DNA from: Streptomyces asoensis
GTDB lineage: Bacteria > Actinomycetota > Actinomycetes > Streptomycetales > Streptomycetaceae
Length of the DNA: 64,000 bases
NCBI RefSeq assembly: GCF_013085465.1
Contig: NZ_CP049838.1
Coordinates: 4,030,001-4,094,000, forward strand
Direction of reading: 5' to 3'
The notes under the pieces are model-generated. The model was not told the DNA's origin, did not search any database, and worked only from the letters and a program-made list of their open reading frames with translations. The number at the start of each line of letters is the position of its first letter. The stretch's first letter is position 1. This document shows, piece after piece, positions 53,134 to 61,139 of this stretch. The translations under genes and the position numbers were made by a program.

Positions 53134-54936
53134 TCACTTCATCCGGGTCGCCCACTCCTGCACCTTGGCGATGCGCTGCCGCAGCTGCCCCGCCGTGGCC
53201 TCCGCGCTCGGCGGACCACCGCACACCCGCCGCAGCTCGGTGTGGATCACTCCGTGCGGCTTGCCGCTCTGGTGGACGTACGCCCCGACCATCGTGTTGA
53301 GCTGCTTGCGCAGCTCCATCAGCTCCTTGTGCGAGACGACCGGCCGCCGCTCGGCCGGCAGCTCCAGCAGATCGGCCTCGGAGTCCGGCCGCTTCTTGCT
53401 GTGCGCGATCTGCTTGGCCTGCCGCTTCTGGAGCAGCATCTGCACCTGGTCGGGCTCCAGCAGACCCGGAATGCCGAGGTAGTCCTGCTCCTCCTCGCTT
53501 CCCGGGTGAGCCTGCATGCCGAACTCGGCGCCGTTGTACATCACCCGGTCGAAGACGGCCTCGGACTCCAGCGCCTCGAAGGCGAACTGCTCCTGCTCGC
53601 CGGTGTCCTCGTCCTGCTCCTTGTTCGCCTCGTCCATCTCCTGCTCGGACTCGGCGTACGGATCCTCCTCGCCCTCCTTCTTGGGCTTGTCGAGGGCGTG
53701 GTCCCGCTCGACCTCCATCTCGTTGGCGAAGGTGAGCAGATCGGGCACGGTCGGGAGGAAGACGGAGGCGGTCTCGCCGCGCCGCCGGGACCGCACGAAG
53801 CGCCCGACGGCCTGGGCGAAGAAGAGGGGCGTGGAGATGGTCGTCGCGTACACCCCGACGGCGAGCCGCGGCACGTCGACGCCTTCCGACACCATTCGCA
53901 CCGCGACCATCCAGCGGTCGTTGCTGCCGCTGAAGTCGTCGATGCGGCTGGACGCGCCGGTGTCGTCGGACAGGACGAGCGTCGCCTTCGTCCCCGTGAT
54001 CTCCCGGATGAGCTTGGCGTAGGCGCGGGCCGACTCCTGGTCGGAGGCGATGACGAGCGCGCCGGCGTCCGGGATGGCCTTCCTGACCTCGGTCAGCCGC
54101 TGGTCGGCGGCGCGCAGCACGCTCGGCATCCACTCGCCGCGCGGGTCCAGCGCCGTACGCCAGGCCTGACTGATCGCGTCCTTGGTCATCGGCTCGCCGA
54201 GCCGCGCCGCGATCTCGTCCCCCGCCTTGGTCCGCCAGCGCATGTTGCCGCTGTAGGAGAGGAAGATGACGGGCCGGACGACCTGGTCGGCGAGCGCGGA
54301 CCCGTAGCCGTAGGTGTAGTCGGCGGCCGAGCGCCGGATCCCGTCGTTGCCCTCCTCGTACGTCACGAAGGGGATGGGGTTGGTGTCGGAGCGGAACGGC
54401 GTACCGGTGAGCGCGAGGCGACGGGTCGCGGGTTCGAAGGCCTCGAGACAGGCCTCGCCCCAGGACTTGGAGTCACCGGCGTGGTGGATCTCGTCGAGGA
54501 TGACGAGGGTCTTGCGCTGTTCGCTCCGGTTGCGGTGCAGCATCGGACGGACGCCGACACCCGCGTACGTCACGGCGACGCCGTGGTAGTCCTTGCTGAG
54601 CGGGCCCGCGCTGTACTCGGGGTCCAGCCGGATCCCTATCCGCGCGGCCGCCTCCGCCCACTGCTTCTTCAGATGCTCGGTCGGCGCGACCACGGTGACC
54701 TGCTGCACGACATGGTGGTGCAGCAGCCAGGAGGCGAGGGTCAGCGCGAAGGTCGTCTTGCCGGCGCCGGGTGTGGCGACGGCGAGGAAGTCGCGCGGCT
54801 GCTCCTGGAGGTACTTCTCCATCGCCCCCTGCTGCCAGGCCCGCAGCTTGCTCGCGGTGCCCCAGGGGGCTCGGCCCGGGAAGGCCGGTGACAGGTGGTG
54901 GGAGTGGGAGGTGGAGGAAGCGGCGGTGGTAGTCAC
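53134..54936 (-). CDS. DExH-box helicase (SF2)
   Basis: A 600-aa SF2 helicase. Walker A ATPGAGKTTFA (55-61 core), motif II VILDEIHH, motif III LALTGTPFRSD, motif V DVPRLAVGVYATT and motif VI AQAVGRFVRSRRRGE. The C-terminal 200 residues carry a highly acidic segment and no further recognised domain. It resembles the ComFA/type-III-restriction-like DEAD helicases common in Streptomyces. GTG 54936 follows GGAGACC. No nuclease or methylase gene adjoins it, so its job is unknown. Confidence 0.9.
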   Translation of the reverse strand: MTTTAASSTSHSHHLSPAFPGRAPWGTASKLRAWQQGAMEKYLQEQPRDFLAVATPGAGKTTFALTLASWLLHHHVVQQVTVVAPTEHLKKQWAEAAARIGIRLDPEYSAGPLSKDYHGVAVTYAGVGVRPMLHRNRSEQRKTLVILDEIHHAGDSKSWGEACLEAFEPATRRLALTGTPFRSDTNPIPFVTYEEGNDGIRRSAADYTYGYGSALADQVVRPVIFLSYSGNMRWRTKAGDEIAARLGEPMTKDAISQAWRTALDPRGEWMPSVLRAADQRLTEVRKAIPDAGALVIASDQESARAYAKLIREITGTKATLVLSDDTGASSRIDDFSGSNDRWMVAVRMVSEGVDVPRLAVGVYATTISTPLFFAQAVGRFVRSRRRGETASVFLPTVPDLLTFANEMEVERDHALDKPKKEGEEDPYAESEQEMDEANKEQDEDTGEQEQFAFEALESEAVFDRVMYNGAEFGMQAHPGSEEEQDYLGIPGLLEPDQVQMLLQKRQAKQIAHSKKRPDSEADLLELPAERRPVVSHKELMELRKQLNTMVGAYVHQSGKPHGVIHTELRRVCGGPPSAEATAGQLRQRIAKVQEWATRMK

Positions 54937-55071
54937 GGTCTCCGGGTTCGGGGCTCTCGGCTGTGTATGACAACCGGGCCACCCTACCGGCGGCCCGACG
55001 CCGTCAACGAGCGAACAAGGCCGGGTCGCGTGCGGGTGGGACTCAGGTCACAGAGGACGGGCGGCGCCGGC

Positions 55072-55440
55072 TCAGCGCGCGAAGCGCGGCAACCGGGCCG
55101 CGATCCCGGGTACGTCGAGGACGCCCTGACACACGTCCAGCACGAACCGCTCGGCCTCGTCCACATCGAAGTCCACGTCCAGTGGATGACCGTCCAGGTG
55201 CAGAAAGACCCAGGTCGCGTACCAGGCGATGCGCTTGTTGCCGTCGACGAGTCCGTGGTTGCGGGCCAGCGACTCCATCAGCGCCGCGGCCTTGCGCCAC
55301 ACGTCCGGGTACGCGTCCTGCCCGAACACACTCGACCGGGGGCGGGCCAGGGCGGAGTCCAGCAGTCCGTAGTCGCGCACCTCGTCCGCCCCGAGCCGCC
55401 GAGTGAGGTTCAGCAGCTCGTCCAGGGTGAGGTGGTGCAT
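55072..55440 (-). CDS. Doc-like Fic-domain toxin
   Basis: A 122-aa toxin. NHGLVDGNKRIAW carries the Fic/Doc core H-x-F-x-D/E-G-N-K-R (His62, Asp66, Lys69, Arg70; Val/Leu at the Phe position), and PDVWRKAAALMESLA is the preceding helix. Doc phosphorylates EF-Tu in the P1 system. The start ATG overlaps the stop of the upstream small gene by one base (TGATG), giving antitoxin-first order. Confidence 0.9.
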   Translation of the reverse strand: MHHLTLDELLNLTRRLGADEVRDYGLLDSALARPRSSVFGQDAYPDVWRKAAALMESLARNHGLVDGNKRIAWYATWVFLHLDGHPLDVDFDVDEAERFVLDVCQGVLDVPGIAARLPRFAR

Positions 55441-55637
55441 CAGGCGAGCCTCCGGTTCAACTCGGCGCTGGCGTTCAGCACGTGCTCGGCGGCCTCCTCG
55501 AAGAGCCGCGCGTGCTCGTTCACGGCCTTGATCACCGCGTCGTGCGCGAAGGCCTGCATGCTGCGTCCCTCCGCCTGGGCGCGCTCACGCAGGGCGTCGA
55601 GTTCCTCGTCCGTGAAGCGCAGGTTCAGTCCGGCCAT
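55440..55637 (-). CDS. Ribbon-helix-helix antitoxin of the Doc pair
   Basis: 65 aa. LNLRFTDEELDALRERAQAE looks like a ribbon-helix-helix DNA-binding domain, followed by a charged helix (ARLFEEAAEHVLNASAELNR) that would wrap the toxin. It is not Phd-like. TACCGT lies 6 nt before ATG 55637, suggesting a leaderless autoregulated promoter. A 601-residue reading frame that extends to 57245 is antisense to the MFS gene and not real. Confidence 0.88.
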   Translation of the reverse strand: MAGLNLRFTDEELDALRERAQAEGRSMQAFAHDAVIKAVNEHARLFEEAAEHVLNASAELNRRLA

Positions 55638-55669
55638 GCTGGGACGGTACCGGCCGGTACCGCATGGTG

Positions 55670-57142
55670 TCATCGCGATTCCGCCCGCAGCCGCGTCGTC
55701 ACCCAGGCTCCGAACAGCGCGACGGCCGCCATCGGCAGGAAGACGGCGGCGAAGGCGGCCGGATGGGAACCGGCGGACGTCGTGGCGGATGTCGTCGCGT
55801 GCGCCACGCTCCCGCCGCCGAGCGCCACGAAGGCGGCACCTCCCACGGCCAGCAGCAGCACGTTGGACAGCCCGTCCGAGATCTGGAGGGCCGCGGAGTT
55901 GGCCCCGGCCTCCTCGGGGGCGGACAGCTTCAGCATCAGCACGCTCGAGGCGGCGATCACCAGCCCCATCCCGAGGCACCCGAAGCCCCAGGCGACGGCC
56001 ACGGTCCAGACGGGCACGGAATGGATCAGGACACTGGGCGCGGCGGCGATGGCGGCAGCCGCCAGCACCATCCCGAGCGCCATCAGCCGCTCCCGGTACG
56101 GCTCCGCCCACGGCCGTGACTGCACCCACGACCCCAGCGCCCAGGTCGCCCCGCCGGCCGCGAGCGAGAACCCGGCAAGGGTCGGGCTCAGCCCCCGCTC
56201 CGTCACGAGCATCAGCGGCACGAAGGACTCGGCGGCGATGAAGGACCCCGCGGCCACCCCGCGCAGCAGCACGACGGACGGCAGCCCGCGGGCCGCCCGC
56301 CAGGTGCCGCGCGGGAGCAGCCCGAGCACGGCGGGCACGAGCAGCGCGATGCCCGCGGCGCCGGGGACGAGCGAGACCGGCCGCAGATCCTGGGCGGCGT
56401 ACTGAAGCAGTCCCGCGCCGAGGGAGATGCCGAGGGCCAGCCGGATCCGCCGCCGGTCGAAGGCGCCCGCGGCCATGCCCTCCACGGGGCCACTCGCCCG
56501 CCGCCGTATCTGGGGCAACGCGAGCGCGAGCGGAAGCACCACGAGGGCGGGTATCCCGAGGAAGACCCACCGCCACCCCAGCTGCTCGGTCACCGCACCG
56601 GCGGCCAGCGGCCCGACCACGGACGGCACGACCCAGCAGGCGGCGAACGCGGCCATGATCGCGGGCCGCAGCCGCTCCGGGTAGGCCCGCCCGACGACGA
56701 CGTACAGCGCGACGATCACCAGCCCCCCGCCGAGCCCCTGCACGGCCCGCCCGAGGATGAACACCCACATGCCCCCGGCGCTCCCGGAGAGCAGCAGCCC
56801 GGCGGCGAAGGCCGCGATGCCACCGCCCAGCGCCCCGAGCGGCCCCCGCCGGTCCGACCACTGCCCGGCGAACACCATCCCGAACAGGCTGGTGGTGAAG
56901 TACCCGGAGAACGCGAACGCGTACAGCGCCACCCCGTCGAGCTCCCGCGCCGCCACCGGCATGGCGGTGCCCACGGCGGTCGCCTCGAAGGCGATGAGCA
57001 GCACGACGGAGACGATCCCGATGGTGAGGGCCCGGTAGGAACTCCCGAGAACGGTCTCGCCGGGCTCGCCGGCCCGCTCCACGGCGGCGGAGGAAAGGAG
57101 GTCGTCGGCGACACCGGTGTCGCGGGGTTCGAGGGCAGCCAT
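55670..57142 (-). CDS. MFS transporter (drug efflux type)
   Basis: About 490 aa with 12 to 14 membrane segments. AGQWSDRRGPLGALGGG is the loop 2-3 motif, LGRAVQGLGGGLVIVALYVV is the drug:H+ antiporter motif-C-like region, and AFAACWVVPSVVGPLAAGAV follows. The substrate is unknown. TACGCT lies 7 nt before ATG 57142, which I prefer to the frame opening at 57172; this gives a leaderless mRNA. It lies 33 nt upstream of the antitoxin start. Confidence 0.88.
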   Translation of the reverse strand: MAALEPRDTGVADDLLSSAAVERAGEPGETVLGSSYRALTIGIVSVVLLIAFEATAVGTAMPVAARELDGVALYAFAFSGYFTTSLFGMVFAGQWSDRRGPLGALGGGIAAFAAGLLLSGSAGGMWVFILGRAVQGLGGGLVIVALYVVVGRAYPERLRPAIMAAFAACWVVPSVVGPLAAGAVTEQLGWRWVFLGIPALVVLPLALALPQIRRRASGPVEGMAAGAFDRRRIRLALGISLGAGLLQYAAQDLRPVSLVPGAAGIALLVPAVLGLLPRGTWRAARGLPSVVLLRGVAAGSFIAAESFVPLMLVTERGLSPTLAGFSLAAGGATWALGSWVQSRPWAEPYRERLMALGMVLAAAAIAAAPSVLIHSVPVWTVAVAWGFGCLGMGLVIAASSVLMLKLSAPEEAGANSAALQISDGLSNVLLLAVGGAAFVALGGGSVAHATTSATTSAGSHPAAFAAVFLPMAAVALFGAWVTTRLRAESR

Positions 57143-57361
57143 GAGGGCCAGCGTAAGGTCCACAACCGACATTGACCCCTGTCGGAAGACGGGTCCACGA
57201 CCGGGACGATGGTCCTACGACCACCACGCCGCACCCCCGTTTCATGAACGGCGTGTGGCAGTCCCATTGCAGCCCCCGCGTCCCCCTTGAGCCCCTTCCT
57301 CACCCCGCCGTACGGTCGACCTACCAAGTTCGGAACGGGGCCGACACCCCACCCCCGACCT

Positions 57362-57433
57362 GGCCGTGTGCCCGAGTGGCTTAGGGACTCGCCTGCAAAG
57401 CGAGGTACGTGGGTTCAATTCCCGCCACGGCCT
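57362..57433 (+). tRNA. tRNA-Cys, anticodon GCA
   Basis: A 72-nt cloverleaf: acceptor GGCCGTG/CACGGCC, anticodon stem CTCGC/GCGAG around CTGCAAA (anticodon GCA), T-arm GTGGG-TTCAATT-CCCGC, and discriminator U, which is the identity base for tRNA-Cys. CCA is not encoded. The DNA downstream changes to lower GC. Confidence 0.94.
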
Positions 57434-57462
57434 CTGACCGGCCTGACCAGGCAGAACGAGAG

Positions 57463-57488
57463 GGCGGCACTCCTTCGGGGGTGCCGCC
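57463..57488 (+). terminator. Terminator of tRNA-Cys
   Basis: An 11-bp stem beginning GGCGGCAC, closed by a TTCG tetraloop and followed by TTTT: a classical intrinsic terminator, 30 nt after the tRNA. Confidence 0.9.
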
Positions 57489-57646
57489 TTTTCGACCGTC
57501 CGTCTCAGAGCGGACACCGAGACGATGTCGCCGCGGCGATCATGTTTTCTACCGTGGCGCCTCGGCGTGACTTTTGGAAAATGCCACACCTCGGGCGCTC
57601 GGATCCGTCTCGGTTTCCTCTGTCGATGGAAGCAATTCCTGTGGAG

Positions 57647-58150
57647 TCACATTCGGTCGTACGGGTCCCTGTCTTTTGTTGGACCGGAACCCGCGGGCGA
57701 TGCCAGCAGTACTCGAATCGCCCGACTGATAAGCCCTCCGCCGGAACTGGCCGTCATGTCCAGCCTCGCCAGCCGGATGCGCAGCTCGGCTTTCTGTAGT
57801 TTGCTCAGACTGAGGGACGCGTCGACCTCGTGAAGGAGGTCCAGAACGCGCACCATCGCTCGCCCCTCGCGGCGGAAAACTCGCTGATTCATGCTTCTTC
57901 GCTGAAGCCATTGAAACAGAGAGCCGGTGAGCGCAAGCGTCCAGGCGACGTAATAGGCCGGATCTATCAGCGCAAGGGTTTTCGGATGAGAGGTCAGGAA
58001 CGCGGCGCCGCCGAGGGAAGCGGCGGCCAGAAGCGTGAAAAGGCTTTCGCCGGCCGTGGAGAGTCGACTGCTCCGATCGATCTTCTCCTGCATCTCTTCG
58101 GCAAGTTCGAGCATTTTCTGCACATCATGCCATTCCTCATCCGAGTTCAT
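57647..58150 (-). CDS. Two-TM protein of unknown function, partner of the GTPase
   Basis: 167 aa. An N-terminal helix (MNSDEEWHDVQKMLELAEEM), two membrane helices at about 33-53 and 60-82, a basic loop (QRRSMNQRVFRREGRAMVRV) and a cytoplasmic helical domain (SLSLSKLQKAELRIRLARLD). The layout, two membrane helices followed by a coiled domain, resembles SLATT-type effectors of bacterial conflict systems, but no sequence motif proves it. It overlaps the GTPase gene by 4 nt (ATGA). Third positions are richer in A/T than the surroundings. Confidence 0.8.
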   Translation of the reverse strand: MNSDEEWHDVQKMLELAEEMQEKIDRSSRLSTAGESLFTLLAAASLGGAAFLTSHPKTLALIDPAYYVAWTLALTGSLFQWLQRRSMNQRVFRREGRAMVRVLDLLHEVDASLSLSKLQKAELRIRLARLDMTASSGGGLISRAIRVLLASPAGSGPTKDRDPYDRM

Positions 58151-58977
58151 GACGCGGAGATTCGGTCGTCAATGGCCTTCAAGAGGCCCAGGAGGAGCTT
58201 GTTGCGCTGGTCAGGGAGAAGCATTGACTGGACGCCTTCCTCCTCCCAGATGAAATCACTCAGTGAGGCGCATACCGGCAGGGCGTCCCACTCGAAGTCG
58301 GTCCGCCCCAGGGATGCGCCAAGTTGATCCAAGCATGCGAAGAACTGGCCACCGGGGGCGGCATAGTGCCTGTAGGCACCCTTGAGACTGGTGTCCTCGT
58401 AATACAGGTCGACTTTGTTCACGGCCAGCAACAACCAGGAAGGCCCTTTCCCCTTCCGGTGCGATGACTTGACGTAACTGATCAGTTCCTTGAACTCTTC
58501 CACCTCTTTGTTCCTCTGGAACTCCCGAAACCTTTCCAGGTCATTGTGCTCCTGCGCGAGCTCTCTCGCATCCTGCTCTCGCAGGGTGATAAATCCGTTG
58601 CTGACGACGTGAATGACTCCGTCTACCCGGCGCCGCCCATCGAACAGTTCGTCGAGACTCTTGTCTTTCTGCGGGGAGACTTGTCCCGGAACGATGGTGA
58701 GTGCCGTCAGCCTCTTGCTGGAATAGAGCTCCTTGCGCTCCTGATTGACCGACCTTCCCGGTGTTGAGTAGTGGATCGACAACCCTTCTCCCGAAAGATA
58801 GTCGGAGAGTACGGTTTTCCCCACGCCTCCCACACCGGTTATGGCTATCGAGGACTGCCTGTGCATGATCTTCGTGATGATTCTGTGCCAGGTGGAAGCA
58901 ATTTGCTGCCGCTCGCTATAAGCTGTCATACCAGCGCGCACTGCCAGCGTCGCTACGGACCATGGTTCGACCGGCAT
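58147..58977 (-). CDS. P-loop GTPase of unknown family
   Basis: 276 aa. G1 is GVGGVGKT (48-55), a G3-like VPGQ at about 96-99 stands where DxxG normally lies, G4 is NKVD (187-190), and VCASLSDF fits G5. So it is a Ras-like GTPase, with a Gln next to the G3 Gly. The segment 130-175 is a charged helical insert between G3 and G4. It is first in a two-gene operon with a two-TM protein, beside tRNA-Cys, in lower-GC DNA, which suggests acquisition by transfer. The signal transmitted and the target are unknown. Confidence 0.82.
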   Translation of the reverse strand: MPVEPWSVATLAVRAGMTAYSERQQIASTWHRIITKIMHRQSSIAITGVGGVGKTVLSDYLSGEGLSIHYSTPGRSVNQERKELYSSKRLTALTIVPGQVSPQKDKSLDELFDGRRRVDGVIHVVSNGFITLREQDARELAQEHNDLERFREFQRNKEVEEFKELISYVKSSHRKGKGPSWLLLAVNKVDLYYEDTSLKGAYRHYAAPGGQFFACLDQLGASLGRTDFEWDALPVCASLSDFIWEEEGVQSMLLPDQRNKLLLGLLKAIDDRISAS

Positions 58978-59158
58978 GCGGGACCCCTTCGATATGACCT
59001 GCCTCCTGGAGGAGATCTATCTCCGAAGGGGAGTAATCATGCGCGCCATTTGCCAACTGCTCATTTTTGGTACAAGAGAGTCGGCCAGCCTTCATAAGTC
59101 GACTGATCCTGGTTTCGTAAGATGCAAATATTGATCAGCTGTGACGGTCGCGCGGTCG
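58978..59158. other. AT-richer intergenic region between the GTPase and a small secreted gene
   Basis: About 180 bp with base composition unlike the core genome (for example TTTTTGGTACAAGAGAG). Probably holds the GTPase operon promoter. No gene seen. Confidence 0.5.
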
Positions 59159-59566
59159 TCAGCCTGCCGAGCAGAGGCCGCCGTCCGGGCAGAACATCAC
59201 CCACGTGAAGTTGTAGCCGGTTCGGATGGTGACGGGGTTCGGCGTGGGGCCGTCGTTGATGTAGGAACCCGAGTCGGGGGTGGCGGTGAAGGTGACCGTC
59301 GCGCCGACCTCGAAGCTCGCGGTGCAGGTGCCCGTCGGGTACGGCTGCGGTTCGTTGTTCGCGTACGGATCCCAAGCCGACTGGTGGCAGTTGATGCCGG
59401 CGGGCTGGCTGGTGATGGTGCCGCCGCCCCAGCCGTCGCTGACCCACGCGGACAGTTGAGCGGTGGACTGGGCCTGAACCGGTGCGACGGAGGCGATCGC
59501 GGCGGCCGTGGCGAGTGCGGTGACGATTCCCGTCGCGCGCCAGGCGCCCTTTCTGTTCTTCCTCAT
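59159..59566 (-). CDS. Small secreted protein of unknown function
   Basis: 135 aa. A signal peptide (KNRKGAWRATG, then a hydrophobic run ending PVQAQS) is followed by a mature domain of about 95 residues with three Cys (INCHQS, GTCTAS, FCPDGGLC has two more; total four in the mature part) that looks beta-sandwich-like (ATVTFTATPDSGSYIND). Family unknown. ATG 59566 follows GAGGAG at 6 nt; the longer frame has no support. Confidence 0.75.
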   Translation of the reverse strand: MRKNRKGAWRATGIVTALATAAAIASVAPVQAQSTAQLSAWVSDGWGGGTITSQPAGINCHQSAWDPYANNEPQPYPTGTCTASFEVGATVTFTATPDSGSYINDGPTPNPVTIRTGYNFTWVMFCPDGGLCSAG

Positions 59567-59735
59567 GGAAGGCTCCTCGGATCGAACCATGCCGACCCCC
59601 TACGACCAGCCTATTCGCCCCCTTGGCCGGCTGCTGCGGGAGCGGGTGGCCGGCCGCGCCGTACCCTTCCAGACCGCGACGGCCGTCAGACGAGTCACAC
59701 CGACAGCCGCGACCCGGCTCTCTCGGTCGTCCGTC

Positions 59736-60527
59736 TCAGCTCTCGTCGGAAACAGCCTCCTCCGGCGCCTCTGTCAGTGGCAGTTGGGCCTGCACCCGCC
59801 TGATCACTGCGTGAACGTGCGGCATGTCGAGCGGAGTTCGCCCAAGCGCGGTCCGGAGCTCTCGCAAGTCATGCCGCAGGGCGAACAGAGCCTCGGGGCT
59901 CAGTTCCAGCTGATCAAGTCGGTCCAGCAGACCACTGAGCGCATGCAGGAGCTGTACCCGACAACGCTCTTCGGCGCTCATCAGGGGCTCATGTCGCAGG
60001 ACTACCATGTCCGACAACGCGGACTCCCACGCCGGTTCGAACGCCAGGGAACGCTTCCCGTGCGGGGAGTCGCTCTCCGGCTCCGGCGGTGTCCGATCCG
60101 TACTCGCCCGACGCGGCTCGGACAGCTCCCTCGTCATGGTCTGGGTCACCGCGCCATTGTTGATCGCCACCTGGCTGTTGGTGATCTGTCCGAGGAACAC
60201 CACCATCAAGGGGTCCGGCGTGTCGGCGGCCCGCGACCGGGCCGCTCCGAGCGAACTGCCCGGGTCGGGACGAGACTCCGCATCAGGTCCCGAATGCTGG
60301 GTCGGCTGCCGCTTCTCGACGGACTCCCGCGCACCGGACGACGAGGTCGGCGTCCGCTGCCCCTGCGCCCCGGACGTCGGCGTCCGCTGCCCCTGCACCC
60401 CGGAAGTCGGCGTCCGCTGCCCCTGCACCCCGGAAGTCGGCGTCCGCCCCGCCTCGGGCTCCGCATGTGGCTGCGACACACCACGCTGTTTGGTCGACTG
60501 CACTCCTTTGGGCTGCGCACTGGCCAT
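59736..60527 (-). CDS. Repeat-containing protein with a Gln/Asn-Gly motif, unknown function
   Basis: 263 aa. Residues 29-60 are three to four copies of TPTSGVQGQR (10 aa), followed by a disordered segment, an isolated motif QITNSQVAINNGAVTQT (114-130) of alternating hydrophobic and polar residues around Asn-Asn-Gly, a linker, and a helical C-terminal domain of about 90 residues (LHALSGLLDRLDQLELS, RHDLRELRTALG). The motif resembles short amyloid/beta-arch motifs used for effector recruitment, but this is only pattern likeness. ATG 60527 follows GGGGGAT. No family recognised. Confidence 0.72.
   Translation of the reverse strand: MASAQPKGVQSTKQRGVSQPHAEPEAGRTPTSGVQGQRTPTSGVQGQRTPTSGAQGQRTPTSSSGARESVEKRQPTQHSGPDAESRPDPGSSLGAARSRAADTPDPLMVVFLGQITNSQVAINNGAVTQTMTRELSEPRRASTDRTPPEPESDSPHGKRSLAFEPAWESALSDMVVLRHEPLMSAEERCRVQLLHALSGLLDRLDQLELSPEALFALRHDLRELRTALGRTPLDMPHVHAVIRRVQAQLPLTEAPEEAVSDES
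60351..60440. repeat. Three 30-bp tandem repeats inside the repeat-protein gene
   Basis: Units at 60351, 60381 and 60411 start CGTCCGCTGCCCCTGC and end GTCGG with two variable positions, plus a partial fourth. They encode the decapeptide TPTSG(V/A)QGQR. Confidence 0.9.
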
Positions 60528-61139
60528 GTAAATCCCCCATAGTGCGAGTGCCTTACCCAAAGCGTAGCGAACCCGGCTGACCGACCGGTGACGCAGGGGA
60601 GGCCTGAGGTGTCGCTCCCCTCCCTGTCTCACAGTTGTCGGTGTTGTCGGCCGATCCACCGAGTCAGGCCGGTGAGGTATCCGGGTGCCAGGCGGGCGCC
60701 GGGGACCGGGTGGATGCGGTGGTCGAAGAGGGCCGGGGAGCCGTCGATGTCGAGTCCCGCCGCGCCTGTCGCCGCTCACGCAGGGCGTGGGACAGCGCGT
60801 GACGTTCCTGGGCGGCCGGAGTCACCCCCGGGCAACTGCGCAGCCACATCCGCCATGGCCGCGCCCGGGCACCCCGCGTCGCGGTCCGGCGTCGTCGGCG
60901 AATCGGCCGGGCTCACCGGCCAGCTCCGGAAAGTGAGATCGCGTAGGGCCGGATCCCTCGCCATCAGGCCGGCCTCCTCGTTTCGGCGGCGCACACTCCC
61001 CCGCCGGAGCAACACACCTTTCCGTTCCCCCGATTTAACCTACGCCCCCTTAACAACCCCCTCTCTACGCGCGTAACTTGAGCCGACTCCCCCACACCGC
61101 CATCGGCCGTACACGACGACGTACGAGGAGACCTCCAGC
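60528..61139. other. 612-bp region without an intact gene
   Basis: Contains a probable decayed gene on the minus strand (separate entry) and, at its right end, the leader of the secreted nuclease. A lower-GC patch at about 61020-61060 (CGATTTAACC..TTAACAACCCC) may hold the nuclease promoter. Confidence 0.55.
60629..61015 (-). pseudogene. Possible decayed gene
   Basis: Short protein-like segments occur in different minus-strand frames: one ends FDHRIHPVPGARLAPGYLTG..RWIGRQHRQL at 60629, interrupted upstream by TGA at 60776-60778; others read LMARDPALRDLTFRSWPVS and WLRSCPGVTPAAQERHALSH. The pattern looks like a gene broken by frameshifts, with no family recognised. It could also be chance in GC-rich DNA. 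Confidence 0.3.

Noticed and set aside
55440..57245. A 601-residue frame ending in the antitoxin
   Set aside because: Above 55637 it is an out-of-frame shadow of the MFS gene, Arg/Gly-rich without domain signals. Only the last 65 codons are a gene.
57362..57433. tRNA-Cys as an attachment site of an integrative element
   Set aside because: I found no repeat of the tRNA 3' end in the following DNA and no integrase gene. Transfer is suggested only by composition.
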